Source: Rutidosis leptorrhynchoides
Lineage: Eukaryota > Streptophyta > Magnoliopsida > Asterales > Asteraceae
Direction: 5' to 3'
Length of the DNA stretch: 64,000 nt
Assembly (NCBI RefSeq): GCF_046630445.1
Contig: NC_092341.1
Coordinates: 255,221,501 to 255,285,500, forward strand
The position numbers were made by a program, and so were the translations under genes. Positions 1 through 10,595 of this stretch are shown here, in pieces. Each line of letters begins with the position of its first letter. Position 1 is the first letter of the stretch. Under the pieces are notes generated by a model. That model was given only the letters and a program-made list of their open reading frames with translations, did not search any database and was not told the origin of the DNA.

Positions 1-703
1 AAACCATAGATTATGGTAACTAGGGTTTCCTTTCAACAATTTAACCCAAGATCCACCCATTTATCCCTCAAATGGGTCATACAAACCCCACATGAACCAA
101 ACCCTAGCTTAAACAAAATAAAACTCAAAACATAGAGTTAAGACTTACCAATACAATCACAACGTAGCTAGAGACGTAGGGAACAACTTTAAAACTTGGA
201 TTCGGGTGAGATTTGGTCTCCTTCTTCTCCAAGTGAGCTTTCTCTCACTATACCCTAACTCTTTCTCTCTCTAAATTGAATGTGGTGTAGGTGAAGATGT
301 GTTAAATGAGTTAGGATAACTCATTTATCAGTTTTCTAGATCTAAAACCGTCCACAAGTGAAAAGACTTAAACACCCCCAAAGATGCCATTTAAATTGGG
401 TCAAATTTGTCAAACGGCGACATCTGTCGCGTTTCTAGACAACCTGTCGCGTAACGCGACGCCCAAATGTGACAAACCACCACAGAACGCGATAACCTCG
501 ACAGAACTGGGGTTCTGGAGCTGTCGCGTTCCAGCCCACCAGGACGCGATGAAACTCACTCAGACGCGACAGAAGGCCTGATCAAACCATTTTCCAATAT
601 TTTCACACCTTAAACTAAAATAAACGATCATAGATGCAATAATAAACGTACACGAGGTTAATTACGCACCTTAAGTCATATTCAAGGAAAACGGGATGTT
701 ACA
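1..703 (-). mobile_element. LTR of a minus-strand Ty3/gypsy-like element (partial)
   Basis: Read on the minus strand the sequence begins at 703 with TGTAACATCCCG, a typical LTR 5' end and close to the LTR start of element B. It runs leftward through AT-rich sequence, a CGCG-rich block (about 400-575), a CT-rich block near 225-275 and a GTTTTAAAGTTGTTC region resembling part of element A's LTR. The left end is outside the window, so a solo LTR and a complete element cannot be told apart. It abuts element A's 5' LTR, whose first roughly 500 bases are missing, so it probably inserted into that LTR. Confidence 0.65.
384..581. repeat. Cluster of TGTCGCG / CGCGACA motifs inside the LTR
   Basis: At least six TGTCGCG, ACGCGA or CGCGACA words occur in about 170 bases of otherwise AT-rich DNA. 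They form short dyads such as TGTCGCGT next to ACGCGACG. Elements A and B and the copia LTR carry different CG-rich palindromic words in comparable LTR positions. An open frame of 65 codons spans the block, but nothing else suggests it is a gene. Confidence 0.5.
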
Positions 704-1191
704 TTGATTTTGGGTGTTCTTGGGTAAGATGGAGTCATGAAGACTCAATGGTAACTAACCTAGGGTTTTAAAGTGTTAATTGATGTTTATGAGTCCTAAT
801 TGGTTAGTTAATTACTAGCACACCTAGTTAATTAGTAAATGGGTGTTACATGGGTTAGTAGATAACCCGAAATGGGTGTGTTGACTTTAAACTAGTCAAA
901 GGGCTAATGATTGACCAAATTGGGAAATATGGGTATGAAATACCATTAATTGTGTAATGGTTAGTGTTGTTGGACCTTAATCACTAGCTTTTAAGTGATT
1001 GATGATGGTCTTGACCCTTAAAGGGCAGTTTTGGTGAAAATGGGGCACTTAATGCATTTAAGTCATTAAATGCACATAAGTGAAAGTGTTGGTATTTAGT
1101 CCAACAAGTTTGTTTGTTGATCGAGTACTTATTATATTAGGTACCTTGCTTTGAAGCTTGAGGAGGTATAAATCATCACCAAATCGTTAAG

Positions 1192-1699
1192 GTGAGTGGA
1201 ATGATTATATGCATATCTATGTAATGTATTTATTTGTATGCTATGGTATGAACCAAAGAGCCGGTAGTGCTATAGTATGGGTGTGAACCAAAGAGCCGGT
1301 AGCACCTTAGCGTTGTTATAGTGTGAACCAAAGAGCCGGTAGCACTCTAGCGTGAGTATGACTCGAGTTGTGATGTGAACCAAAGAGCCGGTAGCATCAT
1401 GACAAATGCGTATGGTGTGAACAAAAGAGCCGGTTGCACCATGACGCGAGAATGGTTAACCATGGTTATGTATTGTTTGTAGCATATTATATTATGTCGA
1501 TTATATGTTATTAATTACGCTAGTAGCGATTTGTTGGAGATTATTAGCTTTGTACTTGAGATGGTATGCTAATTGTATTGCTAGCGTGCATGCGGTATAT
1601 GTGTAAGTGATTGTAAGTAAGTATATTATATATATATATGGGTATAATTATTGCATTCACTAAGCTTTGCTTACCCTCTCGTTGTTTATCTTTTTATAG
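1192..1699 (+). other. Intron-like segment in element A 5' LTR
   Basis: The left border reads AAG|GTGAGT and the right border is a T-rich tract ending TTTTTATAG|G, preceded by possible branch sequences CACTAAG and CTTAC. The hairpin repeat array lies inside. The 3' LTR has the same donor (intron would start at 7896) and acceptor (17954), now separated by the insertion of element B. Whether it is spliced cannot be told from sequence. Confidence 0.4.
1241..1445 (+). repeat. Hairpin repeat array, 5 units (5' LTR of A)
   Basis: Five units share the core TGAACCAAAGAGCCGGTAG (one degenerate), each flanked by arms that pair with each other. In unit 1, CTATGGTA pairs with TGCTATAG. Arms differ between units but mostly remain complementary. 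Unit 2 pairs poorly and looks like a fusion left by deletion of units that are present in the 3' LTR. Confidence 0.75.
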
Positions 1700-2165
1700 G
1701 CTCCGGCGGTGATAAGGGTAAGGACATTCGATTGTATTAGAGATCCCGCTTGTTGTTTAAGGGGCGCTTTTGGGATGTGATAGCTTTTGGAGTTCGACCG
1801 AGACTTGGGTAGTTTAACCCCAAACACTATGCTCATAGTGTCGTTTGGAAATTAAACTAGTGTGGTCGAAACTCGAACTTTAGTATGAAACTCGTAAAAC
1901 GGCCGGTGTGGGCCCCATTTTGTAAAACTCATTTTATTATTGAATCGTGTGAGTTTTAACCATTATAACATGTTGTGAAAAGCGTTTCGTCTAAATATGT
2001 CGGGAAGTGGGAGATCTTTATTTGAAAAATTGAAAAACCGGACAGAACTGAAAGCAGACCTGTGCGCGCCGCGCACCCTGAGGTGGTACGCGTGGCGCAC
2101 TCCACCGTAATAAAAAAAAAATTCTTATGCGTGTTCGATTGTATATTGGGTTGGGTTGTTACAAG

Positions 2166-2177
2166 TGGTATCAGAGC
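2166..2177 (+). promoter_or_regulatory. Element A primer-binding site (tRNA-iMet)
   Basis: TGGTATCAGAGC lies two bases after the 5' LTR end. This is the standard plant initiator-methionine tRNA primer site used by many gypsy and copia elements, and it fixes the LTR/internal boundary. Confidence 0.9.
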
Positions 2178-2502
2178 ATGGTCTAAGGGATTTAGACGAA
2201 TCGAGATAGGTGCCTAGACTTAGATTTATTTGTGTATGCGCTTTATACGGGACTTTTAGGAGATGGGTCGGACCGGGAGTTGATTAGTGCTTAGGTTTAT
2301 GTGAACTAACCTTTCGCTAATTGTTTTGTGTTGTGTTTAGCAATCATCAAGCGAGATAGACGTTGTACTAGCAAGTTAATGCGACGTGCTCGCGTAACAA
2401 TGATTAGCTACCATTGTTACGGGTTCAAATCGTGTCAAACAAGCGATGTACGATGATTGTTGAGCAAGATGGGTATGAAGACGAGAAACGGACCCGAGAC
2501 CA

Positions 2503-3311
2503 ATGACGGGGGGTTCGAGCGAGGATGTTGAGTTTACGGCCAAGGTTGAGGCCATTATGCAAAGGCATCATGAGGCCTTCTTAGAGGATGTTAAGAAGAT
2601 GTTGTTGGATTAGATTGACGAACAAGTAGTCAATCTAGTCAAGGAACAAGTTAAGATTGTTCTTAAAGAGGATAACGCGGAAAGACAAGACTTCCACTAT
2701 AAGAACTTCAAAGATGCTCAACCTCCCACCTTTGAAAGTGAACGAGACCCACTCAAGAGTGCTCGATGGATCTCCGATATGGAGGGGGTTTTTCATACAA
2801 GTGAGTGCCCTCTCGATAAAAAGACGAGGTTTGGTAGTAGCATGATGAGGGGTGAGTCCAAGTTGTGGTGGGACGCGAAAATCCGCCTTTATGGCGAAGA
2901 AGAAAGTATGAGTTTGACGTGGGACGAGTTTAAAGAAGAATTTTTCAAGGAGTACCGAACTTCGTCCGATCTTTCAAAGCTTAAGGACGAGTTACGTACT
3001 TTAAGGCAAGGGTCAATGGATTTGAACACTCTCAAGTCCACTTTCTTATCAAAAACCCAATTTTGCCCGGAGTATGACGGGAACGATCATATGTTGAAAG
3101 AAGATTTCTACCTAACCTTGAATGACAACTATCAAGAAAGGATTAGTAGGAATTCAGCGAAGACTTTTGATGAGCTATTTGATATCGTTAAGGGTTTTGA
3201 GTCGCTTGCTCCAAGAAAGAGTGACTTCACCTTTGGCAAATGAAAATTTGAAGCTACTAGCCACTCGAACAAGAAGAACAAGAGTGTGACCGAGATCATC
3301 ACTAGTGCGAA
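2503..3311 (+). pseudogene. Element A gag (capsid part), broken
   Basis: The frame can be followed from an ATG at 2503 (MTGGSSEDVEF) through a retrotransposon gag domain with the hallmark KLWWDAKI, TWDEFKEEFFKEY and a CPEYDG motif near 3070. It would form the nucleocapsid shell in the cytoplasm. It is interrupted by TAG at 2611-2613 and TGA at 3241-3243, and a frameshift near 3305-3314 moves the reading frame before the zinc knuckles. The start is uncertain: an upstream ATG at 2469 is in another frame. The piece from 2779 is the longest uninterrupted part. It is non-functional as read. Confidence 0.75.
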
Positions 3312-6300
3312 AATGGGGCTTCTAAGAGTTTTGGACCCACGTGCTACAATTGTGGTCGACAAGGGCACTTGGCCCGTGATTGTACGAACTCATCTTCCAA
3401 CAAAATCGTTTGTTTTAATTGTAACAAAGAGGGGCACAAGAGGCCGGAGTGTCCCGATTTGTGCAATGATAATGTTAAGCGGCTAGAGAAGGCGGCGGGT
3501 ACGGCTAGGGGTCGCAATTATTTGATGACCAATGAGGAAGCCAAGCAATCTAACGAAGTTGTCTCAGGTGCTTTCATGGTTAATTCTAATCCGGCAAGAA
3601 TACTCTTTGATAGTGGTGCAAACTTGTCGTTTGTGTCACCAAAATTTGTGCCTAAACTTAATAAACCGTTAGCTAAGTTAAGTCGTCCTGTAGAAGTTGA
3701 AATAGCGGATGGCAAGATGGTGCTAGTGTTTGATGTGTGTAAAAATTGTAATGTTGTGTTTGGTGTCAAAAACTTTAAAATTGATCTCATCCCGATGACT
3801 TTGGGTGATTTCGATATCGTGGTTGATATGGATTGGCTCGATCATAATAGAGCTGATATTGCATGCCATGAAAAATCTATACGAGTGAAGACCCCTAGTG
3901 GGGGAGAGTTAATTATTCACGGTGACAAACGAAGAAGACTTGTGCCAATATGCACTTTTGCACGGGCACGTCGTTTCATTGTTAGTGTTGGCATGGCTTT
4001 TCTTACCCATGTTGTTGATACTCGAGATGAGCCACCATCCATTCGTGAAATTCCGGTGGTGAATGAATTTGAAGACGTTTTTCCGGATGAGTTACCGGGT
4101 GTTCCGGCGGAAAGACAAGTTGAATTTCGCATTGAGTTGGTTCCGGGGGCTACCCCCATTGATAAAACTCCTTATCGTTTAGCGCCGACGGAAATGCAAG
4201 AATTGTTAAATCAAACCCAAGAGTTACTTGAAAAGGGTTTTATTCGACCGAGTGCTTCGCCATGGGGCGCTCCGGTTTTATTCGTAAAGAAGAAAGATGG
4301 TAGCATGCGGATGTGCATCGATTATCGGGAATTGAACAAAGTGACAATCAAGAATCGTTATCCTTTGCCTAGGATTGACGATTTGTTTGACCAACTCCAA
4401 GGTGCAACGTATTTCTCCAAAATTGACCTACGGTCCGGCTATCACCAAATGCGGGTCCGTGAGGAAGATATCGAGAAAACAGCTTTTCGAACGCGTTATG
4501 GGCATTTTGAATTCGTAGTTATGCCTTTTGGTCTTACGAATGCACCAGCGGCATTCATGAATCTTATGAACCGAGTGTGCCAACCTATGTTGGACAAGTC
4601 TGTAATTGTATTCATTGACGACATACTTGTCTATTCGAAGAGTATGAAGGAATATGAACATCATTTGTGAAGTGTGTTAAAGACGTTGCGGAAGGAGAAG
4701 TTGTATGCTAAATTCTCCAAATGTGAATTTTGGCTAAGGGAAGTTCAATTCCTTGGCCATATTGTGAACGAAAATGGTATTCAAGTAGATCCGGGGAAGA
4801 TAGAAACGGTCAAGAGTTGGAGACGACCGACTATGCCTACGGAAATCCGAAGTTTTCTCGGATTGGCCGGTTATTATCGTCGATTTATCCAAGACTTTTC
4901 TAAGATCGCTTCTCCATTGACGAAATTGACAAGAAAGAACGCAAGATTTAATTGGGAGAACGAGCAAGAGATTGCTTTTCAAATGTTAAAAGAGAAGTTA
5001 TGTCAAGCTCCGGTGTTAGTGTTGCCGGAAGGTGTGGAAGACATGACGGTCTATTGTGATGCTTCTTTAAATGGGCTCGGTTTTGTTCTAATGCAACGGG
5101 GTAAAGTGATCGCTTATGCCTCTCGACAATTAAAGGAACACGAAACGAGATATCCGACTCATGATCTTGAGTTGGCGGCGGTTGTGCGTGTGTTGAAAAT
5201 TTGGCGCCATTAATTGTATGGTGTCAAGTGTACGATTTATTCGGATCACAAGAGTTTGAAGCATCTCTTCGATCAAAGAGATTTGAATTATCGTCAACGT
5301 AGGTGGATGGATGTGGTGAAAGATTATGATTGTGAAATACTTTATCATCCGGGCAAGGCGAATGTGGTCGCGGATGCGTTAAGTCGAAAGAGTCAACATC
5401 CGGCGTTACGATTGGGATTGTTACGTATGATTATTACTAACGATTTGCTTAAAAAACTTGGTGTGATTCAAATAGAGGCTTACGTTCACAACAAGCACGC
5501 GGAACGAATTGTGGGGCAATCGGAATTCATTACTATGGGTTCGCGTGGTTTTTTGACTTTTCAAGGAAGAATGTGGGTGCCTAAGATGGGGGATTATCGA
5601 CGAATGCTACTTGATGAAGCACATAAGTCAAAGTATTCCATTCATCCGGGCGCGACGAAAATGTATCCTGATTTGAGAAAAGAGTGTTGGTGGTCGGGCA
5701 TGAAACGTGATGTTGTTAGGTATGTTGAGCAATGTGTCACGTGTTTGCAAGTTAAAGCCGAACACCAAAAGCCGTATGGTAAGTTACAACCGTTAGAAAT
5801 TCCGAAATGGAAATGGGAGCACATTACCATGGACTTCATTACAAAATTACCAAAGACGGCGAGAACCCAATTTGACTCGATTTGGGTAATAGTTGATCGT
5901 TTGACGAAGAGTGCCTTGTTTCTTCCCATTCGGGAAGCGATCTCATCGGAGACCTTGGCTAAGTTGTTTATCAAGGATGTAGTCACTCGACATGGAGTTC
6001 CTATATCTATTATTTCGGATCGAGATACCCGTTTTACATCTCGGTTTTGGGAAAAGTTTCATGAAGATATGGGCACACAATTGAAATTGAGCACGGCGTA
6101 TCATCCTCAAATGGACGGTCAAACCGAGCGTACGAATCAAACTTTGGAGGATATGTTACGGGCGTGTATTATTGATTTCGGTGGTAGTTGGGATGAGCAC
6201 TTACCTTTGGTGGAATTCTCGTACAATAATAGTTATCATACTAGTATCTGGATGCCACCTTATGAGCTGCTCTATGGGCGAAGATGTCGAACTCCGATTT

Positions 6301-6917
6301 GTTGGGGTGAGATTGGTCAAAAAGAAATCGGGAGTACCGATTTGGTCTTAGAAATGAATAGTAAGATTGATATGATTCGGGATCATTTGATAAAGGCGCA
6401 AGATAGACAAAAGTCGTATGCCGACAAGCGTAGATGAATGATCGAATTTCAAGAAGGTGACATGGTGATGCTTAAGGTTTCGACATGGAAAGGTATTATT
6501 CAGTTTCGAAAGCGGGGAAAGTTAGCTCCTCGGTTTATTGGGCCATTTAGGGTTTTAGCTCGTGTTGGTGAAGTTGTGTATCGTTTGGAATTACCCGAAG
6601 AGCTTGTGGGGATTCATAACACATTTCATGTTTCCCATCTCCGAAAGTGTCTTGCGGATGATTCATCTTGGGTACCGTTAGACGAGATTGAGCTAAACAA
6701 TAAGTTAGAGTATATTGAGGAGCCGATTGCCATACTCGATGAGAAGGTCAAAAGGTTGAGACATAAAGAGGTTAGGACTTTTAAAGTTCAATGGCGTCAT
6801 AGGAAAGGATCCGAGTTTACTTGGGAGCCCGAAAAATTCGTGTTGGTTTATCTTCCCTCTTGTCATGCGGCTTGGATCGCGAGGATGCGCTCCGATTCAA
6901 GTGGGGGAGAGTTGTAA
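3312..6917 (+). pseudogene. Element A gag C-terminus and pol polyprotein, three nonsense breaks
   Basis: One continuous frame holds two CCHC zinc knuckles ([14 protein letters not shown] at 3342 and [14 protein letters not shown]), aspartic protease ([10 protein letters not shown] near 3605), reverse transcriptase ([20 protein letters not shown], and [10 protein letters not shown] near 4610), RNase H ([10 protein letters not shown]), integrase with a CVTC zinc site and the DDE context ([24 protein letters not shown]), then a C-terminal chromodomain-like stretch (EFTWEPEKF). This architecture is a Ty3/gypsy chromovirus, probably Tekay/Del. In-frame stops occur at 4668-4670 (TGA), 5211-5213 (TAA, where WRHYLYG is expected) and 6435-6437 (TGA). 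The final stop lies a few bases from the 3' LTR start. It is therefore a dead copy. Confidence 0.9.
6898..6911 (+). promoter_or_regulatory. Element A polypurine tract
   Basis: CAAGTGGGGGAGAG lies immediately upstream of the 3' LTR start (TGTAAGCCCC at 6913). This is the expected plus-strand primer site of reverse transcription. Confidence 0.8.
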
Positions 6918-8394
6918 GCCCCTAATCTTCATTGTACAACAGGGTATATATGGTACATAGCATGTGGGTGAAGTTGTGTAATCAAACAGAAGTCAGAAGC
7001 TGAGCTGGGCTAGGTGCGCGCAGCGCACACCTATTGGTGCGCGCCGCGCACTGTTCACTGTAGCCGGATTCAGCTCTTTTATTCAGATATTTTGATGGGC
7101 ATTTTGGTAATTTCACTTGTGGACGAGTTAAAGGCCAGTTGGTCAGTTTGTGGAGTATCATAAACTCCATTTTCAACTACCATATCCATATCATTTTAAT
7201 TTTAGAGAGAGAGTGTGATTCTTGAGTGAGAAAGCTTAAATCCAAGAGGAAGGAGTTGTTCGCGGACCAAAGTGCGGGTATTAAAGTTGTTCATCTCCTC
7301 TCTAGCTCTGTTGTGGTTGTAGTGGTATGTTCTAACTTTAATTTCCTTACTTTGATTTTGTGTAAGGGTTAGGGTTTGGGTCAATGAAGAACATAAAACC
7401 CATATTTGTTGATTTTGGGTGTTCTTGGGTAAGATGGAGTCATGAAGACTCAATGGTAACTAACCTAGGGTTTCAAAGTGTTAATTGATGTTTATGAGTC
7501 CTAATTGGTTAGTTAATTACTAGCACACCTAGTTAATTAGTAAATGGGTGTTACATGGGTTAGTAGATAACCCGAAATGGGTGTGTTGACTTTAAACTAG
7601 TCAAAGGGCTAATGATTGACCAAATTGGGAAATATGGGTATGAAATACCCTAATTGTGTAATGGTTAGTGTTGTTGGACCTTAATCACTAGCTTTTAAGT
7701 GATTAATGATGGTCTTGACCCTTAAAGGGCGGTTTTGGTGAAAATGGGGCACTTAATGCATTTAAGTCATTAAATGCACATAAGTGAAAGTGTTGGTATT
7801 TAGTCCAACAAGTTTGTTTGTTGATCGAGTACTTATTATATTAGGTACCTTGCTTTGAAGCTTGAGGAGGTATAAATCGTCACCAAATCATTAAGGTGAG
7901 TGGAATGATTATATGCATATGTATGTAATGTATTTATTTGTATGCTATGGTATGAACCAAAGAGCCGGTAGTGCCATAGTATGTGCGAGCATGCTATGAT
8001 GTGAACCAAAGAGCCGGTAGCGTCATAGTACGTATGTTATAGTGTGAACCAAAGAGCCGGTAGCGCTATAGCATGATTTGTTAGGGTGTGAACCAAAGAG
8101 CCGGTAGCACCTTAGCGTTGTTAGAATGTGAACCAAAGAGCCAGTAGCACTCTAGCGTGAGTATGACTCGAGTTGTGATGTGAACCAAAGAGCCGGTAGC
8201 ATCATGACAAATGCGTATGGTGTGAACCAAAGAGCCGGTAGCACCATGACGCGAGAATGGTTAACCATGGTTATGTATTGTTTGTAGCATATTATATTAT
8301 GTCGATTATATGTTATTGATTACGCTAGTAGCGATTTGTTGGAGATTATTAGCTTTGTACTTGAGATGGTATGCTAATTGTATTGCTAGCATGC
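6913..8394 (+). mobile_element. Element A 3' LTR, segment 1 of 3
   Basis: It starts TGTAAGCCCC after the polypurine tract and is collinear with the 5' LTR from about 7413. It contains CG-rich dyads at 7014-7052, a TATA-like TATATATGG near 6945, the donor AAG|GTGAGT at 7895/7896 and the seven-unit hairpin array. It is cut at 8394 by element B; CATGC at 8390-8394 is repeated at 17844-17848 on the other side. Confidence 0.85.
7944..8250 (+). repeat. Hairpin repeat array, 7 units (3' LTR of A)
   Basis: Seven copies of the core TGAACCAAAGAGCCGGTAG (copy 5 has CCAGTAG) are spaced 41 to 51 bases apart. Arms in order are CTATGGTA/TGCCATAG, CTATGATG/CGTCATAG, TTATAGTG/CGCTATAG, TTAGGGTG/CACCTTAG, TTAGAATG/CACTCTAG, TTGTGATG/CATCATGA and TATGGTG/CACCATG. 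Each pair is complementary over 7-8 positions with a few wobbles and one mismatch. Conserved loop plus changing but matched stems implies selection or copying for structure. Confidence 0.8.
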
Positions 8395-9548
8395 TGTAAC
8401 ATCCCAATTATTTAAGGTATTATTTTATGTAATTTTATTATTATATATATACATGAATGGAATGATTTTGTATAAATAAATGGACATGAGTTAAGTTTGT
8501 TAGTTAAGTTTGAAGGGACTAAAGGTGCAAAGCTAGAATTAAGGACCTCCCATAATAGAGTTTTGATGGGGAGGGTAGAAAGTGCAAATAAGGCAAAGTT
8601 ATTTTAATAAAAGAAGTGAAAATGCTGGAAAATCATTTTATTTACAAAAAATTTGCAGAGAGTGTGTTTTTATGTGTGTGTGCCAACACATAGAGGAAGA
8701 AGAAGAAGGATTCATCAATTGATGAAATTGTGTTCATGCAATCATAAATTAGTGAAATCTAAGGCACTCTAAGCATCCTAGCAAGTCTTAATTCTTCAAT
8801 TTCTCTTCCTTGTGCACAATTAGGGTTCTTGAACTCTTAAAGGCAAGGTATGAATGTTTATGTCTAAGTATTGCTATTATTGGATGATTGTGATGAATCT
8901 TATGCTTAAATGATGTTGTTTGTTGAAATTGTAAAAACTTGAATGATTCTAAACGAATTTGTTAGTAATTTTGGGAGTAAGTTCAAGTATGAACTTGCAT
9001 TTTGAGTAAAGGATATGAATATGGTGAATTTGGTGATGTTTTAGCTTAGAATCAAGTCATGCACACTAGGTGTTTGATGAAATGCCTCAATGAAATGTTT
9101 ATGTGTTCTAGTTGATAATTATGAAGAAGAAAGTTCATGTATGAATTGTTGTTATTGTTGTAAGTCATGGAATTTGGATAATTGATGATTTAGGGTTGCT
9201 AGTAATGGAAATAGATTTATGTACATTTGATGTTTAATGGAAAATTTGAAGGAATTGCATGTTATGTTTATAAAGAGATGAACTAGAGATTTGTATGATT
9301 AAGGAAATGATGTTGGCTTGATAATGATGTTATATTGAAAAAGGTAAGTTAAAATTCTATGTATGTAAGTGTTTATGTGTATATGGTAGCAAATAGGGGG
9401 TTAAGTCAATGTATAAGTGTATGAAGGTGTGAAAGTTTATGAATGTTGTAATTTTGATTGAGTTATGTTATTGATGAGAATAGCTCATGTATAGGTGCTA
9501 ATCAAGGTAAAGGAGCCTCAAGTGATCAAGGAAATCCATTTAACCAAG

Positions 9549-10030
9549 GTGAGTTTATAGGGGGTAAAATGGGCGGGTCAAGAGTGACTTAGTATTCTCG
9601 GATTGCATCCGTGCAAGAGAGCAACGACTAAGTGCACTAGTTGAGTAGCTTAGATGGAATTATTAGGTTCACCTAATGATTTCATTTATGGTTGATGTTT
9701 AGCTTAGGCAAGATTATTACATTGCTAGTAATCTTGTCTATGGATGGTTTAGCTTAGACACTTTGGGTGTCTATGTGCATATGTATTAATGAAATGTGAT
9801 TTAAGTAGCTTAGGCATAAGAGTATGCCTATGGTTAGCTTAGACATGATTACTAGGGTCAGCCTAGTAAGTTATGTCTATGGTAAGTAAGAGTCGGATTT
9901 GAAAGTAAGTAAGCAACCGTTAGGTTGAAAGACAGGTAATGTGATTGTTATGCCCAATGTTTTATGCTATATTATTCGCCTATAACTCACTAAGTGTAAA
10001 AGCTTACCCCCGTGTTGTTTATGTTTTTAG
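9549..10030 (+). other. Intron-like segment in element B 5' LTR
   Basis: AAG|GTGAGT at the left and TGTTTTTAG|G at the right, with CTCACTAAG and AGCTTACC upstream of the acceptor, bound 482 bases. The 3' LTR holds the same pair (16806-17287, also 482 bases). The acceptor side aligns in layout with that of element A although the LTRs are otherwise largely different. Confidence 0.4.
9645..9883 (+). repeat. Hairpin repeat array in element B 5' LTR
   Basis: Five units begin with TAGCTTAG, and most close with CTATGG or TTATGG. Between these borders each holds a different self-complementary core: ATTAGG/CCTAAT, CAAGATTA/TAATCTTG, GACAC/GTGTC, GGCATA/TATGCC, and the nested pair GACAT/ATGTC with ACTAGG/CCTAGT. 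The 3' LTR repeats the array at about 16902-17139 with a few substitutions. Confidence 0.7.
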
Positions 10031-10583
10031 GAATAAAAGGTCATCGAGAAGGTAAAGAACCCGTTTGAAGAGTAGCGGAGCATTGGCATTAGAGTAAGTG
10101 GTAATGCAAGTCTCTTTTTGAATCAAGCTCTATTGGTACCGCTTATCGACGCCGAGTCTTTTGTACTTGTCATTTATGTTTTCGTTATGTTTTGGGACCA
10201 AATGATATGTTTGAAAAGTGTAAACGCATTTTCTTGATTTAAAGGATGTTTGTAGCGTTGAATGATGTTAGAAACTAGTTTCATCAAGTTTAAATATGCT
10301 TTATGATGACTTGTTGTGTTTTGAGTTGAGGAATTGGTAAAATGTGGATTTAGTTTTAAATTGCAGGTTAGTACCAGCCCGAGTGTTATGTCGCGCCGCG
10401 ACAATTGGTGTCGCGCCGCGGCATAAAGCTTGATTTGGTAACAGAAAGGCAGCTAAACATGGGTCAAATTTTCATTGTGTGTCGCGCCGCGACAAAAGAA
10501 GCCGCGCCGTGGCATAAGCCTTGGTCTGGGCAAGCACTTAACTTTAAAAAAAAAAAATCTATCGCATAAAAGGCATTAAAAGT

Positions 10584-10595
10584 TGGTATCAGAGC
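10584..10595 (+). promoter_or_regulatory. Element B primer-binding site (tRNA-iMet)
   Basis: TGGTATCAGAGC directly follows the LTR end, with no spacer. It is identical to the site of element A. Confidence 0.9.

Larger units (their letters stand above)
704..2163 (+). mobile_element. Element A 5' LTR (5' truncated)
   Basis: From 704 it matches the 3' LTR copy starting near 7413, and it ends GTTGTTACA directly before the primer site, as the 3' LTR does at 34819. The first roughly 500 bases seen in the 3' copy (6913-7412) are absent because the minus-strand LTR ends at 703. Internal landmarks are a hairpin repeat array (1241-1445), a donor-acceptor pair (1192-1699) and a GCGCGCCGCGCACC dyad near 2074. 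Confidence 0.85.
8395..10583 (+). repeat. Element B 5' LTR
   Basis: It begins TGTAACATCCCAATT and runs to the base before the primer site. A TATA-like TATAAATAAATGG lies near 8469. It contains a donor at 9548/9549, a hairpin array at 9645-9883, an acceptor at 10030/10031 and TGTCGCGCCGCGACA-type dyads at 10388-10520. Confidence 0.85.

Noticed and set aside
384..581. 65-codon ORF at the left edge
   Set aside because: Open frame created by a CG-rich repeat block inside an LTR; no homology recognised.
1241..1445. CRISPR-like regularly spaced repeats
   Set aside because: Spacers are the paired arms of hairpins and are repeated between the two LTRs; the context is a plant retrotransposon LTR.
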